64,000 nucleotides of DNA, taken from positions 3,252,501 through 3,316,500 of the forward strand of contig NZ_CP045354.1 of assembly GCF_009363435.1 (NCBI RefSeq), given 5' to 3'. Numbering within the stretch: position 1 is the first letter of the stretch; each line of letters opens with the position of its first letter. The notes under the pieces are model-generated. The model was not told the origin of the DNA. It did no database searches and was given only the letters and a program-made list of their open reading frames with translations. Below, one piece after another: positions 48,716-58,600 of the stretch. The stretch comes from Labrenzia sp. THAF82 (GTDB lineage Bacteria; Pseudomonadota; Alphaproteobacteria; Rhizobiales; Stappiaceae). A program made the translations under genes and the position numbers.

Positions 48716-50395
48716 ATGGCTTCGGCCAAATTGAATGAAAATGAAATCGTCTTTCTACCACTTGGTGGTGTCGGCGAAATCGGAATGAATCTCGGCCTTT
48801 ACGGCTTCGGTCCCGACGGCGACCGGACATGGCTGATAGTCGACTGCGGTGTCAGTTTCGCCGGGCCTGAATTGCCTGGAATTGACGTCGTTGTTCCAGA
48901 TATCAAATTCCTGGAGGACGAGGTCGATAACATTGCCGGTATGGTGATCACCCACGCACACGAAGATCACTACGGCGCTATCTTGCACCTTTGGCCTTAT
49001 TTGAAGGTGCCAGTCTATGCGACGGCCTTCACCGCGGGGCTGCTTGCCGCCAAATCGGAAAGCGAGACGCTTGAGGAAGATGTTCCGGTTACCGTCGTCA
49101 AGCAAGGCGAGCGGCACAAGATCGGACCGTTCGACGTTGAATTCGTTGCCATGGCACACTCAATCCCTGAGCCGTGTGCCCTGGCGATCCGAACTCCAGC
49201 CGGCCTCGTTCTGCATACAGGCGATTGGAAAATAGATCCGACGCCCGGCGTAGGACTTCCGATCGACATGAACCGGTTGGCAGAGCTTGGACGCGAGGGC
49301 GTCATGGCGCTGGTCTGTGACAGTACAAATGCGGTCCGGGATGGTGTCAGCCCGAGCGAAGCCGATGTTGCCGAAGAATTGAAGAAAGTGATGGCAGAGG
49401 CCGATAAGCGAATTGCGGTCACGACATTCGCGTCGAACGTTGCCCGAATTCGAGCGGTTGCAGAAGCCGCCGCCGCTAACGATCGCGATGTCGTCGTTGT
49501 CGGACGATCCATGCACAGGGTGATCGATGTTGCAGGTGAACTTGGCTATCTGGATGGCCTGAAACCTTTTCATGACGAGGAAGCCTACGGCTATCTGCCA
49601 CGCGAAAAGGCCGTGCTTCTTTGCACCGGTTCGCAGGGCGAAAGCCGGGCCGCACTTGCCCGGATTGCCTCAGGCGATCATCGCAACATTGCCTTGTCGA
49701 AGGGGGACATGGTGATTTTCTCTTCACGTACGATACCTGGAAACGAGAAGGCTGTCGGTGAGGTATTGAATAATCTTGCCGACAAGGACGTGGAGATTGT
49801 CACAGACAGAGATGCGCTTGTGCATGTTTCGGGACATCCGCGCCGTGGTGAGCTTGAGCAACTCTATAAGGTGATCAAGCCGAAAGTCGTGCTTCCCGTT
49901 CACGGTGAACCGTTGCATCTTGCTGCGCATGCCGCATTTGCGAAGGAACAAGGCGTTCCGGAAGTTGTGCGTGGCAAGAACGGGGACATCATTCGCCTTG
50001 TTGCAGGAAAGGCTGCGGTGATCGACGAAGCACCCTTCGGCATCCTGGTGAAGGATGGTGCCATACTTGATGATCCGGAAGTCACCGGTGTGCGTGAAAG
50101 ACGCAAGCTGTCTTACGCTGGTGCTGCCGTCGTTGCGTTGGTGGTGAACCGAGGCGGCGATCTCCTTGATGACCCGCATGTCACTCTTCTCGGGTTGCCG
50201 GACACGGACGACGACGGGGAGCCAATGGAGGACATTGTTACCAAGGCGATTGTTGGAGCGGTGACGAGCATTCCGAAGGGAAGGCGCAAAGACAAGGACC
50301 TGGTGGGCGAAGCCGCTCGGAAGGCAGCGCGCGCGCAGATCCTGGATGTGTGGGGCAAAAAGACGCTCTGCAAGGTGGTGGTGACCCAACTATAA
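48716..50395 (+). CDS. rnj: Ribonuclease J
   Basis: Metallo-beta-lactamase/beta-CASP RNase with endo- and 5'-exonuclease activity in rRNA maturation and mRNA decay. 559 residues. Metal-binding THAHEDHYGA motif, then VHTGDWKIDPTP, the beta-CASP region with CTGSQGE and SSRTIPGNE, and VHVSGHPRRGELE. ATG 48716 follows AAGGAG. Confidence 0.94.
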   Translation: MASAKLNENEIVFLPLGGVGEIGMNLGLYGFGPDGDRTWLIVDCGVSFAGPELPGIDVVVPDIKFLEDEVDNIAGMVITHAHEDHYGAILHLWPYLKVPVYATAFTAGLLAAKSESETLEEDVPVTVVKQGERHKIGPFDVEFVAMAHSIPEPCALAIRTPAGLVLHTGDWKIDPTPGVGLPIDMNRLAELGREGVMALVCDSTNAVRDGVSPSEADVAEELKKVMAEADKRIAVTTFASNVARIRAVAEAAAANDRDVVVVGRSMHRVIDVAGELGYLDGLKPFHDEEAYGYLPREKAVLLCTGSQGESRAALARIASGDHRNIALSKGDMVIFSSRTIPGNEKAVGEVLNNLADKDVEIVTDRDALVHVSGHPRRGELEQLYKVIKPKVVLPVHGEPLHLAAHAAFAKEQGVPEVVRGKNGDIIRLVAGKAAVIDEAPFGILVKDGAILDDPEVTGVRERRKLSYAGAAVVALVVNRGGDLLDDPHVTLLGLPDTDDDGEPMEDIVTKAIVGAVTSIPKGRRKDKDLVGEAARKAARAQILDVWGKKTLCKVVVTQL

Positions 50396-50441
50396 TTACG
50401 GACGGCCGCACATGGCCGTTTCTATTTGGGAAGGAATTCGA

Positions 50442-50846
50442 ATGATTGGTCGGCTCAACCATGTCGCCATCGCGGTTTCGGATATTGACGCTGCAACTGC
50501 GGTTTATCGGGACACGCTGGGTGCAGAAGTTTCGGCAAAAGAAGAACAGCCCGATCATGGTGTCAGCACGGTTTTCATCAACCTGCCCAACACGAAGATC
50601 GAACTGCTTGAACCGCTCGGCGACAATTCTCCGATTGCAAAATTTCTGGAAAAGAACGCTTCTGGCGGAATTCACCACGTTTGCTACGAGGTGGATGATA
50701 TCATTGCAGCGCGCGACAAGTTGCTGGCGGACGGGGCCCGAGTATTGGGTGATGGTGAGCCGAAGATTGGAGCCCACGGGAAGCCAGTGTTGTTTCTGCA
50801 TCCAAAGGACTTCCTCGGAACTTTAACTGAGCTGGAAGAGGCGTAA
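50442..50846 (+). CDS. mce: Methylmalonyl-CoA epimerase
   Basis: Interconverts (S)- and (R)-methylmalonyl-CoA in propionyl-CoA breakdown. 134 residues of the VOC fold; metal ligands expected in LNHVAIAV (His), GGIHHVCYEV (His) and LTELEE (Glu). AAGGA six bases before ATG 50442 decides against the longer reading from 50412. Ends 4 bases before the DUF1467 gene. Confidence 0.92.
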   Translation: MIGRLNHVAIAVSDIDAATAVYRDTLGAEVSAKEEQPDHGVSTVFINLPNTKIELLEPLGDNSPIAKFLEKNASGGIHHVCYEVDDIIAARDKLLADGARVLGDGEPKIGAHGKPVLFLHPKDFLGTLTELEEA

Positions 50847-50850
50847 GGCG

Positions 50851-51141
50851 ATGTCCGTGGCATTTGGCATGGCAGTGTTTTTCATGCTGTGGTGGATCAT
50901 TCTGTTTGCAATCCTTCCTTTTGGACTGCACCGTACGCAGGAAGAAGCAGGGGAAGTCATTCCAGGTTCTGAGCCGAGTGCCCCGGACAAACCGAAGTTC
51001 TTCAAGGTGATCGTTCTGACGACTATTATCACCACTCTTGTATTTTCGGCGTACGTCTCATTGCGGGCGCAGGGTTTCGGATTGGACGATATTCCGTTCT
51101 TCAAGCCACCAGGAGCGAACTACAGTCAGCCGGGCAGCTGA
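50851..51141 (+). CDS. DUF1467 family membrane protein
   Basis: 96 residues, two membrane helices (about 4-26 and 50-72) with a conserved FFMLWWIILFAILPFG start and a short periplasmic C-terminus. Family of unknown function, usually found between mce and proS in alphaproteobacteria, as here. Likely co-transcribed with mce. Confidence 0.88.
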   Translation: MSVAFGMAVFFMLWWIILFAILPFGLHRTQEEAGEVIPGSEPSAPDKPKFFKVIVLTTIITTLVFSAYVSLRAQGFGLDDIPFFKPPGANYSQPGS

Positions 51142-51227
51142 CCGTCGCCTTAGTTCTACCAGAATTGAAGGCGGGCAATTTGATGACAAAACCTTGGCTG
51201 CTGAAAAGTTGAAAACAGCCCGAATAA

Positions 51228-51425
51228 AAGAAAAAAGGCAGAGCTAAGCTCTGCCTTAAAAAAGTTCCGCGTCTAAACTGACCCTTTTCCCTTACCGGTT
51301 GGGATAACAACCTGGTTGGGCGGCTGCGTACCAAATGGCGCGCCTTAGAGTCCTTCCTCCCAAGACTCAGACCGCGATGTCCTTGAGCTTCTTAGCATTT
51401 CTGCCGAGGCATCTTTTTGTTATGG
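51228..51425 (-). ncRNA. Candidate small RNA, minus strand, ~197 nt
   Basis: On the minus strand a promoter-like pair GTGACA (51460-51455), 17 bases, TACGTT (51437-51432) precedes a stretch without ORFs that ends in a strong intrinsic terminator: AAGGCAGAG / CTCTGCCTT (51257-51235) followed by TTTTTTCTTTT. An internal hairpin (51368-51348, GAGTC/GACTC) presents GGGAGGA in its loop; GGTTG/CAACC forms another. The terminator has no use for the plus-strand genes, since its T tract is on the minus strand only. Not recognised as 6S, SRP, RNase P or tmRNA. Confidence 0.5.
51235..51257 (-). terminator. Intrinsic terminator, minus strand
   Basis: AAGGCAGAG, loop CTAAG, CTCTGCCTT; read on the minus strand it is followed by TTTTTTCTTTT. 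Confidence 0.8.
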
Positions 51426-51706
51426 GAACGGAACGTAGCTCATTGTTTGCAGTTTGTCACCTATTTGTCGTGCGGAGATGAAAATTTTTGCTTGTCTAAT
51501 TTCGAACCTTGAATTTGAACATTTGGTCAGGATTTGCAAGGCGTAAAACTAAGCCGGCAAAACTGCTGGTATTCTGTCAATTTTGATGATTTTCGGGCGA
51601 AAAAATGCGAAAGCCGGCAGTGCTTAAGTAAAGGGCTTGTTTTTGCCTTCCGCATGCGCTTTGACTGCGCACCAAACAGGCACTGCCAGAAACTGAGAGA
51701 ACCTTC
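51426..51706. other. Gap before proS
   Basis: About 280 bases that must hold the proS promoter and the minus-strand promoter of the candidate RNA. The 7-mer GCCGGCA occurs twice (near 51553 and 51613) on the plus strand. No convincing plus-strand -35/-10 pair found. Confidence 0.3.
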
Positions 51707-53035
51707 ATGCGTCTTTCCCGTTATTTCCTGCCCATCCTGAAGGAAACGCCCAAGGAAGCAGAAATCGTGTCCCACAGGCTGATGTTGCGCGCGGGCATGA
51801 TTCGACAGCAATCCGCAGGGATCTATTCCTGGCTGCCGCTCGGGCACAAGGTTTTGCGCAAGATTGAGCGAATTGTTGAAGAAGAACAGGCCCGGGCTGG
51901 TGCGGTTCAACTGTTGATGCCGACTATCCAGTCAGCTGATCTGTGGCGCGAAAGCGGGCGGTATGATGCTTATGGCAAGGAAATGCTGCGCATCACCGAC
52001 CGGCACGAGCGGGATATGCTTTTCGGGCCGACCAATGAGGAAATGATCACCGATATTTTCCGCGGCTATGTTCGTTCCTACAAGGATTTGCCGCTGAACC
52101 TCTACCATATTCAATGGAAGTTCCGTGACGAGGTTCGTCCGCGATTTGGCGTGATGCGCGGCCGCGAATTCTTGATGAAAGATGCCTATTCGTTTGATCT
52201 GGACAAGGAAGGAGCCCGGCACGCCTATAACCGCATGTTCGTCGCCTACTTGCGCACCTTCGACCGCATGGGCCTAAAAGCGATCCCTATGAAAGCCGAC
52301 ACGGGTCCAATCGGTGGCGATATGAGCCACGAGTTCATCATTTTGGCAGATACCGGCGAGAGCGAGGTTTTCTGCGACAAGTCACTGCTTGAAATGCCGA
52401 TCCCTTCAGAAGATACGGACTTCTATTCAGACCTCACGTCATTGGTAACCGGCTGGACGACACCCTATGCTGCGACCGATGAAATGCATGACGCGACTGC
52501 TTTCGATGCGTTGCCCGACGATGCGAAAGTGTCAGCACGCGGGATTGAAGTCGGTCACATCTTCTATTTTGGCACCAAGTATTCTGAAGCGATGGGGGCC
52601 AAGGTTGCCACGGCAGAAGGGACAGAGGTTCCTGTGCATATGGGATCCTATGGCGTCGGTGTTTCCCGCCTTCTTGGCGCCTTGATCGAGGCCAATCATG
52701 ACGAGAACGGAATCATCTGGCCGAAGTCCGTCGCGCCGTTTCATGTCGGGTTGGTTAACCTCAAGCCGGGTGATTCACTGACGGATACGACGTCGGAGGA
52801 TCTCTATGCCAAGCTTGAAGCAGCCGGTATTGAAGTTCTCTACGATGATCGGGACACACGCGCTGGTGCGAAGTTCGCAACTATGGATTTGATCGGTTTG
52901 CCGTATCAGGTGGTCGCTGGTCCGCGTGGCCTGAAAGACGGTCTTTTGGAGGTCAAGGACCGCGCAACTGGGGAAAAGGAGATGCTTTCCCCTGAAGCGG
53001 CCATGAACAAGCTGACGGCGGCATTGACGGACTGA
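51707..53035 (+). CDS. proS: Proline--tRNA ligase, short alphaproteobacterial type
   Basis: Class II synthetase for tRNA-Pro, 442 residues. It lacks the ~180-residue INS editing domain found between motifs 2 and 3 in E. coli ProRS, normal for alphaproteobacteria, where separate editing proteins serve. Motif 2 [25 protein letters not shown] (key Arg in KFRDE and GREF), motif 3 [11 protein letters not shown]-terminal anticodon-binding domain. Confidence 0.96.
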   Translation: MRLSRYFLPILKETPKEAEIVSHRLMLRAGMIRQQSAGIYSWLPLGHKVLRKIERIVEEEQARAGAVQLLMPTIQSADLWRESGRYDAYGKEMLRITDRHERDMLFGPTNEEMITDIFRGYVRSYKDLPLNLYHIQWKFRDEVRPRFGVMRGREFLMKDAYSFDLDKEGARHAYNRMFVAYLRTFDRMGLKAIPMKADTGPIGGDMSHEFIILADTGESEVFCDKSLLEMPIPSEDTDFYSDLTSLVTGWTTPYAATDEMHDATAFDALPDDAKVSARGIEVGHIFYFGTKYSEAMGAKVATAEGTEVPVHMGSYGVGVSRLLGALIEANHDENGIIWPKSVAPFHVGLVNLKPGDSLTDTTSEDLYAKLEAAGIEVLYDDRDTRAGAKFATMDLIGLPYQVVAGPRGLKDGLLEVKDRATGEKEMLSPEAAMNKLTAALTD

Positions 53036-53135
53036 TCAAGTCCGGTGATCCTCCGTGATGGGGATTCGGTCGCGGTTCGCTGCGGCCAGACGGGCTATTT
53101 TGATTGCTCTGGGGCGTTGCTGAAGTGGATGGACA

Positions 53136-54440
53136 ATGACAGCGGCAGACACTGCGGACATTGAGCGTGACGAAAAACAAGCCGCCCCAACGCGCCCCTT
53201 TTCCCCATTTGAATGGATGATCGCCGGCCGCTACTTGCGGTCGCGGCGCCGGGAAACCTTTATTTCCGTGATTGCCGGCTTTTCCTTCGCGGGCATCATG
53301 CTTGGTGTGGCGACGCTGATCATCGTCATGGCAGTGATGAACGGATTTCGCACCGAACTCCTGGGCAAAATCCTCGGTATCAATGGACATATGCTGGTCC
53401 AGCCGATCGACCTTCCGTTGACGGACTATGATGCAGTTGCTTCACGTCTTGAGGGCGTGCCTGAAGTTGTCAGTGCCATTCCCTTTACCGAAGGCCAGGC
53501 ACTCGTCTCTGGACCGGCCGGAAATTTCGGTGCGCTGGTTCGGGGTATCTACGAAAGTGATCTGAGACGTGTCCCGCTGATCGCAAACACGGTTCGAAGC
53601 GGAACCCTGGATGGATTTGACGAGGGTGAGGGCGTTGCCATCGGCTCGCGTATGGCGCAACAGCTCGGAATTACAGTCGGTGACAATGTCACCATTATCT
53701 CGCCTCGTGGCAGCGTGACCCCCATGGGTGTAACGCCACGGGTCAAGGCCTATCCGGTTTCAGCGATCTTTGAAATCGGAATGAGTGAATACGACGCGAC
53801 GTTCTTGTTCATGCCGTTGAACGAGGCTCAGGCCTATTTCAACATGGACACCAAGGCGACAGGCATTGAGATTTATGTTCTTGATCCGGACCGGGTCGGA
53901 ACAATGAAGGCAGCAATCGAAGAGGCCGCAGACCGTCCAACCTTCGTGACGGACTGGCGGCAGCGCAACATAACCTTCTTCTCTGCCCTGGAAGTTGAGC
54001 GCAACGTGATGTTCATCATCCTGACACTGATCGTTCTGGTCGCTGCACTGAACATCATTTCAGGAATGATCATGCTGGTGAAAGACAAGGGCAAGGATAT
54101 TGCAATCTTGCGCACAATGGGTGCTTCACGTGGCGCCATCATGCGTATCTTTCTGATCACGGGAGCAAGTATCGGCTGCGTGGGAACTCTAGCAGGATTT
54201 GTTCTCGGGCTGGTTGTCTGTCTGAACATTGAAAGCATCCGCCAATTCGTATCTTGGCTGACAACCACCGAACTGTTCTCGCCCGAGCTCTATTTCCTGT
54301 CGAAACTACCTGCTGAAATCGATAGTGGAGAGACGACCACCGTCCTGTTGATGGCGTTGCTCCTGTCCTTGTTGGCAACGGTTTATCCGGCATGGCGTGC
54401 CGCGCGCCTCGATCCGGTTGAAGCGCTCAGGTATGAGTAG
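53136..54440 (+). CDS. lolC: Lipoprotein-releasing ABC transporter permease LolC/LolE type
   Basis: Inner-membrane permease that extracts outer-membrane lipoproteins for LolA. 434 residues, four helices: one near residue 45-70, then three in the C-terminal FtsX domain (about 290-420), with a large periplasmic MacB-like domain between. Only one permease gene is present beside lolD, so the transporter is presumably a homodimer here. Overlaps an alternative lolD start; effectively adjacent. Confidence 0.93.
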   Translation: MTAADTADIERDEKQAAPTRPFSPFEWMIAGRYLRSRRRETFISVIAGFSFAGIMLGVATLIIVMAVMNGFRTELLGKILGINGHMLVQPIDLPLTDYDAVASRLEGVPEVVSAIPFTEGQALVSGPAGNFGALVRGIYESDLRRVPLIANTVRSGTLDGFDEGEGVAIGSRMAQQLGITVGDNVTIISPRGSVTPMGVTPRVKAYPVSAIFEIGMSEYDATFLFMPLNEAQAYFNMDTKATGIEIYVLDPDRVGTMKAAIEEAADRPTFVTDWRQRNITFFSALEVERNVMFIILTLIVLVAALNIISGMIMLVKDKGKDIAILRTMGASRGAIMRIFLITGASIGCVGTLAGFVLGLVVCLNIESIRQFVSWLTTTELFSPELYFLSKLPAEIDSGETTTVLLMALLLSLLATVYPAWRAARLDPVEALRYE

Positions 54441-54450
54441 GAGCGGGGAG

Positions 54451-55167
54451 ATGAACATGGCTGTCGATCCGCGTCAGACGCCAGGCACTGCTCCGGCCGC
54501 GCTTGAACTGTCCGGCATTACGCGCAGCTTTGATGAAGGCGATCGGCAATTGCACATCCTTCGGGGAGCTAATCTTCGGATTGAGCCCGGAGAAATGGTA
54601 GCTCTCGTCGCGGCTTCAGGAACCGGTAAATCGACACTTTTGCATATCGCGGGTCTCTTGGAGCGCCCGGATGAGGGTGATGTATTTCTCGGTCCCGTCA
54701 ATTGCTCCGAACTCTCTGACGCGGAGCGCACCACGATCCGACGAAATGACATTGGTTTCGTCTACCAGTTTCATCATCTGTTGCCGGAATTCACCGCCGT
54801 TGAAAATGTGATGATGCCGCAAATGATCCGTGGCTTGCCGCGCAAGGAGGCTGCCAATAGAGCCGACGAGTTGCTCAAATACATGAGGTTGGGCGACCGA
54901 GGCAGTCACCGGCCGTCGGAACTCTCAGGCGGGGAACAACAGCGCGTTGCAGTCGCGCGGGCGGTGGCGAATGCTCCGCGCATTCTCCTTCTCGATGAAC
55001 CGACCGGGAACCTTGATCCCAAAACAGCCAGTTATGTTTTCGAAGCGCTTTCCGCACTGGTACGTGCTTCAGGTGTCGCGACGCTCTTTGCCACGCACAA
55101 TCTTGAACTGGCTGGTCGCATGGATCGCGCTATCACACTTGCGGATGGCCAGGTCAAAGACCTTTAG
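54451..55167 (+). CDS. lolD: Lipoprotein-releasing ABC transporter ATPase
   Basis: ATPase partner of LolC, about 238 residues. Walker A reads AASGTGKST: the first Gly of GxxxxGKS is Ala, a variant I associate with alphaproteobacterial LolD. Signature [14 protein letters not shown], Walker [15 protein letters not shown]-loop in [15 protein letters not shown] 54451 (GGAG seven bases before) or 54457 (GGGGAG six bases before) are both possible starts. Confidence 0.93.
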   Translation: MNMAVDPRQTPGTAPAALELSGITRSFDEGDRQLHILRGANLRIEPGEMVALVAASGTGKSTLLHIAGLLERPDEGDVFLGPVNCSELSDAERTTIRRNDIGFVYQFHHLLPEFTAVENVMMPQMIRGLPRKEAANRADELLKYMRLGDRGSHRPSELSGGEQQRVAVARAVANAPRILLLDEPTGNLDPKTASYVFEALSALVRASGVATLFATHNLELAGRMDRAITLADGQVKDL

Positions 55168-55261
55168 CCGGGTCAAGTCTTCCAACTTTAGAGATGATTT
55201 TTCAGGACACGATGCCGAATTGAGGCAATCGGCATTGCTTTACTGTGCCTGGAACAAAGCA

Positions 55262-55276
55262 AAAACCTCAGGTTTT
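55262..55276 (+). terminator. Weak terminator-like hairpin after lolD
   Basis: AAAACC, loop TCA, GGTTTT in the lolD-dnaE gap. Short and without a good T tract. Confidence 0.3.
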
Positions 55277-55319
55277 CATCGAATTTGATTTGCCTACTGA
55301 CAAGAGGAACAAAAAGGGC

Positions 55320-55348
55320 TTGCAAAAGGAACAAAAATAGAACATGAT
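55320..55348 (+). promoter_or_regulatory. SOS-controlled promoter upstream of dnaE
   Basis: TTGCAA (55320-55325), 17-base spacer, CATGAT (55343-55348). The LexA box fills the spacer, so LexA binding would block RNA polymerase. Predicted transcription start near 55355. Confidence 0.55.
55329..55343 (+). promoter_or_regulatory. LexA (SOS) box, alphaproteobacterial type
   Basis: GAAC (55329-55332), 7 bases, GAAC (55340-55343): the direct-repeat operator GTTC-N7-GTTC known for alphaproteobacterial LexA, read here on the other strand. The spacer is all A/T. Confidence 0.7.
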
Positions 55349-55381
55349 CTCATCAACGTTAGGTCAGGTCTGGAGAATGAA

Positions 55382-55480
55382 ATGTTCTATATCGCTCGTG
55401 ACTTTGCAGCTTTTGGTTCGCTTGTTTGCTTCTGCACGACACTTGCTGTTTGGGGTGAAGTACTTTTCTCCGCAGGTTGA
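55382..55480 (+). CDS. Candidate SOS-induced single-helix membrane peptide, 32 residues
   Basis: Very short ORF starting at ATG 55382, with GGAG (55372-55375) six bases upstream, about 27 bases after the predicted SOS promoter start. The peptide begins MFYIARD, continues with the hydrophobic run FAAFGSLVCFCTTLAVWG and ends EVLFSAG: one transmembrane helix with a short charged N-terminal part. This is the layout of LexA-controlled membrane peptides such as Caulobacter SidA (division inhibitor) and E. coli TisB. No homology can be claimed from sequence alone. dnaE follows 189 bases later with no clear terminator between, so it may share this transcript. Confidence 0.55.
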   Translation: MFYIARDFAAFGSLVCFCTTLAVWGEVLFSAG

Positions 55481-55669
55481 GGCCGGTAACTGAGCGCTGC
55501 TGTGCGCTTTGTCGAAGAATATCAGGATTGCGGACGGTGGTGTCCGGCTGAGGTTTGCGCCTTTCGCCAATAGAAAGAACAACGGTAACAACCGGGTTGA
55601 TGGCTCGACAGAGCCCTCGCAAAGCGTTTCACTTGTGTGCTGATTCTGAACGGGCGTGCGAGTGCATCA

Positions 55670-58600
55670 ATGACGAATTCCGAAACCTCAACTGGTGGCG
55701 CCAAAGCGGGTGTTGGAGCAGCTTCAGGCCCTGGGTTTGTACATTTGAGGGTTCATTCCGCATTGTCCCTTCTTGAAGGGGCTCTGCCCATCAAGAAGCT
55801 TTTGGATCTTGCAAAGGCAGACGAACAGCCGGCAATGGCTGTTGCAGACACCAACAATCTCTTTGGCGCGCAAGAGTTCTCCTCGAAGGCATGGGGAGCC
55901 GGTATTCAGCCGATTACTGCCTGCCAATTGTCAATTGCATTTGAAGACGGGCTTGAGAGCGGTCGCCGCGGAGAGCCAGCCCTTGCGGATCTGGTTCTGA
56001 TTGCAATGACGGAGACCGGATACGGCAATCTCATGGAATTGTCGTCGCGGGCCTTTCTGGATACGGAAACCGGATTGCGACCGCATGTGTCGCTAGAGTA
56101 CCTCCTTTCAAAGTCTGAGGATGTCATTGCCCTCACAGGCGGTGCTTATGGTCCGATTGGAGCCGCGCTTCTCGCGGGTCGCAAGGATTTGGCAAAATCG
56201 CGTTTGCGGCAGATCTCAGACGGCTTTCCCGGACGCTGTTATGTGGAGTTGCAGCGGCATGGCATGGATGTCGAGCGCAAGACCGAAGATGCGTTTCTGG
56301 ATCTAGCCTACGAGCTGGATTTGCCTCTGGTCGCAACAAACGAAGCTTTTTTCCCGAAGCGCGAAGATTATGAAGCGCACGATGCGCTGATCTGCATATC
56401 CGAAGGGCGCGTGCTTATTGAGGATGACCGCAGACGCCTGACACCTGAACACTATTTCAAAAGCCGCGCAGAAATGTGCGCACTGTTTGCCGATCTGCCT
56501 GAAGCGCTCTCATCGACTGTTGAAATTGCTCGTCGTTGCAGTTTCCGGCCGATGAAACGGGACCCGATCCTGCCGCGATTTGCCGGTGCGGATGCTGACC
56601 CGGAAGAAGCAGAACATGCAGAAGCGGAAGAGCTCAAAAAGCAGGCTCGGGAAGGACTGCAGGCACGGCTTGATGCTCACGGTCTTGCTCCGGGTCTTGA
56701 GGAGAAGGACTATTGGGACCGGCTCGATTATGAGACCGGTATCATCGAACGTATGAAGTTTCCCGGCTATTTCCTTATCGTTGCCGACTTCATCAAATGG
56801 GCCAAAGGCAATGACATTCCCGTTGGCCCGGGTCGTGGGTCAGGAGCTGGTTCGCTCGTTGCCTGGTCGTTGACGATCACCGATCTCGATCCGATGCGCT
56901 TTTCGCTGCTCTTTGAACGGTTCCTCAATCCGGAACGTGTTTCGATGCCGGACTTTGACATCGACTTTTGCCAGACGCGCCGTGAAGAGGTCATCCGCTA
57001 CGTTCAGGAAAAGTATGGCCGCAAGCAAGTGGCTCAGATCATCACCTTTGGTTCGCTGCAGGCGCGTGCGGTCTTGCGGGACGTCGGCAGGGTGCTGCAG
57101 ATGCCATACGGTCAGGTAGACAGGCTATGTAAGCTTGTGCCTGCCAACCCGGCCAACCCGGTAACGCTCGCCCAAGCGATCGAGGATGAACCGCGCCTTC
57201 GCGAAGCAGCAAAGGAAGAGGAGATTGTCGAGCGCTTGCTTGGCATGGCGCAGAAGCTTGAAGGGCTTTACCGCCATGCCTCAACGCATGCGGCTGGTGT
57301 GGTGATTGGCGACAGACCCCTTGAAAAGCTGGTGCCGCTTTATCGTGATCCGCGTTCCGATATGCCGGTTGCTCAGTTCAATATGAAAATGGTTGAAGAT
57401 GCCGGTCTCGTAAAATTCGATTTCCTGGGTCTGAAAACACTTACTGTCATCGACACTGCGGTGGAGTTGATTGAGCGTCGTGGGGTCAATGTCGATGTCG
57501 CCGGTTTGCCTATCGACGACATCAAGACCTATGAAATGCTCGCCCGAGGCGAAACCTTCGGTGTGTTCCAGCTGGAAAGTCAGGGCATGCGCCGCGCAAT
57601 CGCCGGTATGAAGCCAGACCGCTTTGAAGACATTATTGCGCTGGTGGCGCTTTACCGGCCGGGACCGATGGAGAACATTCCGGTCTACAACGCGGTGAAA
57701 CACGGCGAGCAAGACCCGGACTGCTTGCATCCGTTGCTAGAACCGATCCTGATGGAAACCAATGGCATCATCGTCTACCAAGAGCAGGTGATGCAGATTG
57801 CACAGGTGCTTTCCGGGTACTCGCTCGGCGAAGCGGACCTTCTACGGCGGGCAATGGGCAAGAAAATTGCTGCCGAAATGGAGGTTCAGCGTGCGCGTTT
57901 TGTCGATGGTGCTGTCGAACGTGGCATCAACAAGTCACAGGCCGGAACAATATTCGATCTGGTGGCGAAGTTCGCGAACTACGGATTTAACAAATCCCAC
58001 GCTGCGGCCTATGCGCTGGTCTCCTACCATACAGCCTGGTTGAAGGCGAACCATCCCGTCGAGTTCATGGCGGCTTCCATGACACTTGACATGGGCAACA
58101 CAGACAAGCTCGGAGACTTCCGCCAGGAAGCGCGCCGCATGGGTATCGAAATTGTGCAGCCGTCCATTAACCGCTCACAAGTCTTTTTCGATGTTGCCGA
58201 TGGCAAAATCCTCTATGCGATGGGCGCGATCAAGGGCGTCGGCGAGCAAGCTGTTGAACACATTGTGGAGGCGCGTGGCGACGCGCCGTTCAAGAGTGTC
58301 GGCGATTTTGCCAGACGAATTTCACCGCGAGCACTCAACAAACGGACATTAGAAAACCTGGTTGCCGCTGGTGCTTTCGATGAGTTGGAGCGGAACCGGG
58401 CAAAGGTTTTCGAAGGGCTGGATCGAGTCATGGGCTTGGCGCAACGAACGGAGGAAAACAAGACGCTCGGCCAGGATGAACTGTTCGGCGCCAGCGACAG
58501 CGAAGAGCCGTTGCAACTGGACGAAGTGCATGGATGGACCAACGAGGAAAAGCTTCAGCGGGAGCACTCCGCCATTGGGTTCTACCTTTCAGCACATCCG

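Noticed and set aside
51235-51257. Hairpin as the terminator of mce-DUF1467
   Set aside because: On the plus strand it is followed by A residues, not T; the T tract is on the minus strand.
51527-51910. 127-codon minus-strand ORF overlapping the proS start
   Set aside because: Half of it is antisense to proS; the candidate RNA promoter lies downstream of its end, so it does not explain the terminator.
55344-55382. Longer 50-codon reading from ATG 55344, and ATG 55377, in another frame of the SOS transcript
   Set aside because: ATG 55344 lies before the predicted transcription start, and 55377 is one base after GGAG, too close for initiation. ATG 55382 has correct spacing.
55359-55622. 87-codon minus-strand ORF in the lolD-dnaE gap
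   Set aside because: No Shine-Dalgarno and overlaps the better supported plus-strand SOS peptide and promoter.
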